Source: HLUCCA09 sp038745585
GTDB taxonomy: Bacteria > Pseudomonadota > Alphaproteobacteria > Rhodobacterales > Rhodobacteraceae
Reading direction: 5' to 3'
Assembly: GCA_038745585.1 (NCBI GenBank)
Contig: JBCDLH010000014.1
Location: forward strand, 1 to 64,000
Length of the DNA stretch: 64,000 nt
A program made the translations under genes and the position numbers. The notes beneath the pieces are model-generated. The model saw only the letters and a list, made by a program, of their open reading frames with translations, was not told where the DNA came from and searched no databases. Shown piece after piece: positions 60,601 to 64,000 of this stretch; position 1 is the first letter of the stretch, and each line of letters opens with the position of its first letter.

Positions 60601-60750
60601 GGGGTCGCGTTCTCGACGGTCGTCTCCTTCTACTTTGTGCCCGCTGCCTTTGCTCTCATCGCCCGGCGGACCAAGCCAGCTTCCGCTGAAGGCGAGGCCT
60701 CGCAGGTTGAGCCGGATCAACCCCTCCGCCTCGCGGTTGCGGCCGAGTAG
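57628..60750 (+). CDS. RND efflux transporter permease (AcrB/HAE1 family)
   Basis: Inner-membrane proton-driven pump, 1040 residues. The N-terminal helix is followed by a porter domain (TTSFPGADPARVEALVSAEIEEELREI), then TM helices 2-6 (MGIGVALVVGVLFMTLGVRAAAIVALVLPVV) and the TM4 proton-relay segment (VTGLIVALGLLVDAAIVMSDEVRKRL). The second half repeats the plan, with TM10-12 (IGVIGSIGVSINAAIIILTGLQQDP). GAGGAGAGG precedes the ATG. Cotranscribed with the adaptor, 11 bases downstream. Substrate unknown. Confidence 0.95.
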   Translation: METLTFRQPRLVALILLVLISAGASSLLSLGRQEDPTITNLFATVTTSFPGADPARVEALVSAEIEEELREIAEVDTITSVSGQGISVVSIELLETLDDTTIEQVWSEARDAVADAATRFPPGTETPEFNAEGISAYSAVVAISSDQDGISVPLLTRHAEALADRLRTLPDTRAVDLFGIPEEEVLVAVDPAEAAALGLTADAISRAITGADGKVQAGRLQGDTTDLSIGISGEVTSLDRLRAIPLVEGRDGAVVRLGDIAEVSRGARTPTEEMALVDGQRAVLVGALAQDGVQIDRWMGLMREELASGTDLVPLGISEELLFDQSTYTADRLSEVGTNMGIGVALVVGVLFMTLGVRAAAIVALVLPVVSLATLASMNMIGLPIHQMSVTGLIVALGLLVDAAIVMSDEVRKRLAAGMAREAAAGDAVRRLAAPLLASTVTTALSFTPMILLPGPAGDFVGSIAIAVVLMLGWSLVVALTVTPALAGWFLRAETEPRRSGPIVRAFEATLHWSTHNPVKSIAVALILPVLGFASFPTLTAQFFPGVERDQLYIELDLPAGTAIGDTYRIAEEIDARLRAEDRIESAWWSVGQSGPAFYYNITSGRSREPGFAQAMVTTTDAEAAAALVPELQAALDADYPNAQIIVRGLVQGPPVDAPIELRIVGQDVPILRELGDEARAIMADLPLITHVRTTTNGGAPRLTYEIDEGAARRLGLSLTDVARQMEAALTGVTGGSLVEGTETLAVRVRVTDTVRGDAVSIADMPVVPARASVQEGLPFLPLSEIATPVYEPSDPSIVRRNGERTNTVQAYLVPGVLPSDGLAQVQAALDAAGFALPAGYRLEIGGDSDARSSTVGNLLASVGLIVTLTIATIALTFNSFRLTALAFVVTVLSAGLSMLSLAIMQYPFGINAIIGVIGSIGVSINAAIIILTGLQQDPDAAAGDRTAMARVTASSSRHIISTTVTTFGGFLPLILEGGGFWPPFATAIAGGVAFSTVVSFYFVPAAFALIARRTKPASAEGEASQVEPDQPLRLAVAAE

Positions 60751-60809
60751 ACAGCTGCCGCTTGGCGGCGCCGCGCCCGTCCCATAGGGTCGGGCGCGGA
60801 GGTTTTGCG

Positions 60810-61991
60810 ATGTTTCTGCCGTTCTTTAAGGGGCTGCGGCGGATCGGCGTTCCGGTCAGCCTGCGGGAATACCTGAACTTTCTGGAAGGAGTATCCGCCG
60901 GTCTCGCGACCTATGACGTCGACGGGTTCTACTACCTCGCCCGTGTGTCGATGGTTAAGGACGAGCGGCATCTCGACCGGTTTGACCGCGCCTTTTCGGA
61001 GGCGTTCCAAGGGATCGAGGCGATCTCGCTCGACGCTGTCCTCGAGGCCCTCGACCTGCCGCAAGATTGGCTGCGAAAACAGGCCGAGAGACTTCTCACG
61101 CCCGAGGAAATGGCAGATGTCGAGAGCCTTGGCGGCTTCGACAAACTGATGGAGACCCTTCGAGAGCGCCTGCGCGACCAGAAAGGCCGGCACCAAGGCG
61201 GCTCGAAATGGATCGGCACCGCCGGCACCTCCCCTTTTGGCGCCTATGGCTACAACCCAGAGGGCGTCCGCATCGGTCAAGCCGAGAGCCGGCACCGCCG
61301 CGCCGCCAAGGTCTGGGACACGCGCGCCTTTCGAGATTTTGACGACCGCGTGGAGCTCGGCACGCGCAACATCAAGGTCGCCCTTAAGCGTCTGCGCCGC
61401 TGGGCGCGCGATGGCGCGCATGAAGAGCTCGACTTCGAGGGGACGATTCGCGCGACCGCCCATCATGGCTATCTCAATGTGCAGACGCGGCCAGAGCGGC
61501 GCAATGCCGTCAAGCTTTTGCTGTTCCTCGATGTCGGCGGGTCGATGGACGACCATGTCAGAGGCGTCGAGGAGCTCTTTTCGGCAGCGCGCGCCGAGTT
61601 CAAACATCTGGAGCACTTTTACTTTCACAACTGTCTCTATGAGGGCGTCTGGCGGAACAATGCGCGGCGCTGGCAGGAGCAGACGCCCACATGGGAGGTG
61701 CTCAACACCTACGGCGCGGATTGGACCTGCATCTTCGTTGGAGATGCCGCGATGAGCCCGTACGAGATCGCGTTTCCGGGCGGCGCCAACGAGCATTATA
61801 ATGCGGAGGCGGGCGAGACGTGGCTCCGCCGGGCCCGCACGCAGTGGCCAAACTCGATCTGGCTCAACCCCCTGCCGGAGCACACCTGGCGCTACACGCA
61901 ATCGGTCGGCATGATCTCGGCGATTTTCGATGCGCGGATGGTTCCAATGACGCTAGAGGGCCTCGACCGCGGCATGCGGCTTTTGACCTAA
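60810..61991 (+). CDS. CoxE-like VWA domain protein
   Basis: A 393-residue protein with the CoxE/DUF-type N-terminus (FLPFFKGLRRIGVPVSLREYLNFLEGVSAGLATYDVDGFYYLARVSMVKDERHLDRFDRAF) and a C-terminal VWA domain with MIDAS-like LLLFLDVGGSMDDHV, then EVLNTYGADWTCIFVGDAAMSPYEI and SIWLNPLPEHTWRYTQSVGMI. Family members work with MoxR AAA+ ATPases in metalloenzyme maturation. Here no moxR is adjacent; the nearest is at 25141-26160, with its own DUF58 partner. GGAGG lies seven bases before ATG 60810. Confidence 0.9.
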   Translation: MFLPFFKGLRRIGVPVSLREYLNFLEGVSAGLATYDVDGFYYLARVSMVKDERHLDRFDRAFSEAFQGIEAISLDAVLEALDLPQDWLRKQAERLLTPEEMADVESLGGFDKLMETLRERLRDQKGRHQGGSKWIGTAGTSPFGAYGYNPEGVRIGQAESRHRRAAKVWDTRAFRDFDDRVELGTRNIKVALKRLRRWARDGAHEELDFEGTIRATAHHGYLNVQTRPERRNAVKLLLFLDVGGSMDDHVRGVEELFSAARAEFKHLEHFYFHNCLYEGVWRNNARRWQEQTPTWEVLNTYGADWTCIFVGDAAMSPYEIAFPGGANEHYNAEAGETWLRRARTQWPNSIWLNPLPEHTWRYTQSVGMISAIFDARMVPMTLEGLDRGMRLLT

Positions 61992-62056
61992 TCAATGGGG
62001 TCGCGGCTACCACGCATTGGCTTGCCGCAAGGGCGCGTCCCTCCCATATACAGCGT

Positions 62057-62755
62057 ATGATAAAGCTGACTCCGATCTTCCTCGTCTTGCTCTACGGTTT
62101 TGCGATGTACCGCTTTTCTGTCTGGCGGACGCGGCGCGAGCTCGACGCGAAATCGACAGAATTGGCCGACCTTCGCCTGCGTAAGCTGATGGACAAGATG
62201 GCCCGTGCTCTCGATCTGGAGCGCATCAAAGTCCACATCTACGAAATCGCGCCAGTCAACGGGCTTGCGGCGCCGGACGGCCGGATTTTCATCACGCGGG
62301 GCTTTTATGAACGCTACCGCTCTGGTGCCGTGACGGCCGAGGAACTTGCCAGCGTGATCGCGCATGAGCTCGGACATGTGGCACTCGGACATAGTCGGCG
62401 GCGTATGATCGACTTTTCGGGCCAGAACGCCATCCGGATGGTGCTCGCCACGCTGATCAATCGCATTGTTCCTGGGATCGGGGTGTGGATCGCAGGGATG
62501 CTCACCTCGCTCCTTGCGGCGCGTCTCAGCCGACAGGATGAGTACGAGGCCGACGCCTATGCCGCAGCTTTGCTGGTCAAGGCGGGGATCGGAACCGCGC
62601 CACAAAAGAGCCTCTTCGAAAAGTTGGAGACGCTGACCGGCGCAGGCGGTGCGGGCATGCCCGCCTGGTTGATGAGCCACCCCAAAACCGCCGACCGCAT
62701 CGCGGCTATCGGGCGGTTGGAACAACGCTGGGCGACGCCCCGCTTGCCGACCTAG
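62057..62755 (+). CDS. M48 family metallopeptidase
   Basis: A 232-residue zinc protease related to HtpX/Oma1. An N-terminal membrane segment (MIKLTPIFLVLLYGFAMYRF) is followed by the soluble domain, with the zinc motif HELGH (VIAHELGHVALGHSRRR) and the third-ligand region RQDEYEADAYAAALL. An inner-membrane quality-control role is likely. It follows the VWA gene by 65 bases, but a functional link is unclear. ATG 62057 puts the helix at the N-terminus. Confidence 0.92.
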   Translation: MIKLTPIFLVLLYGFAMYRFSVWRTRRELDAKSTELADLRLRKLMDKMARALDLERIKVHIYEIAPVNGLAAPDGRIFITRGFYERYRSGAVTAEELASVIAHELGHVALGHSRRRMIDFSGQNAIRMVLATLINRIVPGIGVWIAGMLTSLLAARLSRQDEYEADAYAAALLVKAGIGTAPQKSLFEKLETLTGAGGAGMPAWLMSHPKTADRIAAIGRLEQRWATPRLPT

Positions 62756-62904
62756 GCTGATCCGGCACAGTTGAAGTCGCATTGGTTCACGTCCGTTGGA
62801 CGTGATCTATGCTGCCGCCTTGGGTTTAGTGGGCTTGGCGCATTCGATCGCCCAATTCGGGTCGTTCGGGAGCACGCCCCTAAGGCTCACGGTCCCACAC
62901 CAGG

Positions 62905-64000
62905 TCAAAACTCTTCCCAGCCTTCGTCAGCCGCCGAGTTCTCGGCCGGCGCGAGCGCGAGCGAACCCGAGGTGCCTCCGCTGATTGTGGCGGCCGACGG
63001 CGCTGGCGGCTTCGGCGCAGTGGCGGGCGGCGCTGGAACGTTCGTTGAAGTTAGCCGGTCCACTCGCGTGGGCGCACCGACGTCGAACCGTTCGACCGTC
63101 GTCGTCAGGCTCTGGGCAAGCTGCGTGAGCGCGTGGCTGGCTGCGGTCGTCTCTTCAAACATCGCCGCGTTTTGCTGCGTGGTTTGATCGAGTTGATTGA
63201 CCGCAGTGTTGATCTCGGAGACCCCGGTCGACTGCTCCTTCGAGGAGACGGCAATTCCGCTGACGAGTTCCGACATCTCGGTTACCGACGATAGGATCTC
63301 CTCCAGCGCTTCGCCCGTGCGTCCCACAAGGTCCACACCACGTTGCACCTGCGTCCCGCTCGACGTGATCAGGCTGTTGATCTCGCGCGCCGCGTCGGAA
63401 GACCGCTGCGCAAGCGCACGCACCTCCGATGCAACAACCGCGAAACCGCGCCCCGCTTCGCCTGCGCGCGCGGCCTCAACGCCGGCGTTGAGCGCAAGCA
63501 AATTGGTCTGAAAGGCGATGTCTTCGATCACGTCAATGATCTTGGCGATCTTGCCCGAGGAATCTTCGATGGCCGACATCGCCGATACCGCCTCGCGCAC
63601 GACCTCGCCGCTCTGGACCGCCCGTGTCTTGGTTTCGGAAACGACGGTGTTGGCGCGATCCGCCCCGTCCGCCGCCGACTTGACCGACGAGGTCAGCTCG
63701 TCGAGGGCCGCGGCCGTTTCCTCAAGTGTCGCGGCGGTGCGCTCAGTCCGCCCTGCGAGGCTATCCGCCGAGGAGGCGATCTCGGTCGCTTCCTTGCGGA
63801 CATTGAGCGCCATCTCGGCAACTGTACCGACGACGTCACGAAGGGTCGTCACGGTTGCATTGAAATCGGCCCGTAGAGCCTCGTAGCGCGGCGCAAATTC
63901 CTCAGTGATCTGCGTTGTGAGCGCGCCATCGCTGACTTGCTTTAGCGCCGTTGTGAGCGCGGTGACCACATGGGATTGTTCCTGCTCTGACATCTCACGC
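62905..64000 (-). CDS. Methyl-accepting chemotaxis protein, 3'-part (5' end beyond window)
   Basis: C-terminal part of a chemoreceptor, more than 362 residues. HAMP-like residues (ALKQVSDGALTTQITEEFAPRYEALRADFNATVTTL) precede the signalling domain, with the hairpin tip GFAVVASEVRALAQRSSDAAREINSLI. The receptor ends in the pentapeptide GWEEF, a CheR/CheB tether motif. The frame is open at the window edge. ATG 63993 could be internal, because a sensor and membrane region would be expected upstream. Confidence 0.92.
   Translation of the reverse strand, partial: REMSEQEQSHVVTALTTALKQVSDGALTTQITEEFAPRYEALRADFNATVTTLRDVVGTVAEMALNVRKEATEIASSADSLAGRTERTAATLEETAAALDELTSSVKSAADGADRANTVVSETKTRAVQSGEVVREAVSAMSAIEDSSGKIAKIIDVIEDIAFQTNLLALNAGVEAARAGEAGRGFAVVASEVRALAQRSSDAAREINSLITSSGTQVQRGVDLVGRTGEALEEILSSVTEMSELVSGIAVSSKEQSTGVSEINTAVNQLDQTTQQNAAMFEETTAASHALTQLAQSLTTTVERFDVGAPTRVDRLTSTNVPAPPATAPKPPAPSAATISGGTSGSLALAPAENSAADEGWEEF

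Overview
The window looks like chromosomal DNA of a GC-rich alphaproteobacterium of the Rhodobacteraceae (Roseobacter lineage). Several of its gene families and neighbourhoods are typical of that group: DUF6473, DUF1523, DUF1244, DUF599 and DUF1285 proteins, a twin-membrane protein / PduO-type cobalamin adenosyltransferase / etfBA / 3-hydroxybutyryl-CoA dehydrogenase block, and a GCCTCCGGCGG-type intergenic motif. No rRNA, tRNA, insertion sequence, prophage or CRISPR array was recognised. Almost all genes have the same base composition; the clearest exception is a short AT-rich stretch at 50019-50049.

Layout. 1-753: C-terminal part of a LysE-type exporter with an anomalous 5' end. 850-5701: fatty-acid / branched-chain oxidation electron-transfer block on the minus strand, with a nested dyad in front of etfB. 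5793-9930: SH3-domain protein, parC and two small membrane proteins. 10329-15233: a peptide-type ABC importer whose binding-protein gene converges on the transporter genes. 15365-15968: an hsp20 gene with its own terminator and a likely ROSE RNA thermometer. 16080-17911: two tandem trypsin-like proteases. 18209-19308: a DUF599 membrane protein and a secreted protein. 19369-26160: a four-gene MoxR / DUF58 / BatA-DUF4159 / amidotransferase-like operon. 26239-33437: DUF1285, DUF2798, pheT, pheS, rplT and rpmI, with about 2 kb of small genes between pheT and pheS. 33706-37965: pyruvate kinase, N-formylglutamate amidohydrolase, HspQ and a lytic transglycosylase lipoprotein. 38027-43647: lolA, a dadA-type dehydrogenase under a tandem glycine riboswitch, and hemC, hemE and hemF. 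43764-49796: small lipoprotein, TerB, a carnitine-type dioxygenase, MipA/OmpV porin-like protein, thrS and an unknown protein. 50205-52859: a four-gene bufferin-type RiPP operon (DUF2282 precursor, DUF692 oxidase, DUF2063 partner, DoxX). 52992-55698: cold-shock protein, two paralogous small unknown proteins, two paralogous c-type cytochromes and a secreted protein. 55723-60750: a TetR-controlled RND efflux system. 60810-64000: CoxE-like VWA protein, M48 protease and the C-terminal part of a chemoreceptor.

The most interesting system is the bufferin-type operon. A small secreted four-cysteine precursor is followed by translationally coupled modification and membrane genes, an architecture recently associated with copper-binding peptides. 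The cis-regulatory RNAs (ROSE-like thermometer, tandem glycine riboswitch, and a hairpin enclosing the Shine-Dalgarno at 30150-30193) and two concentric double-dyad operators (etfB, RND) are the other notable signals. All calls come from reading the sequence and recalling families; no database search was run.
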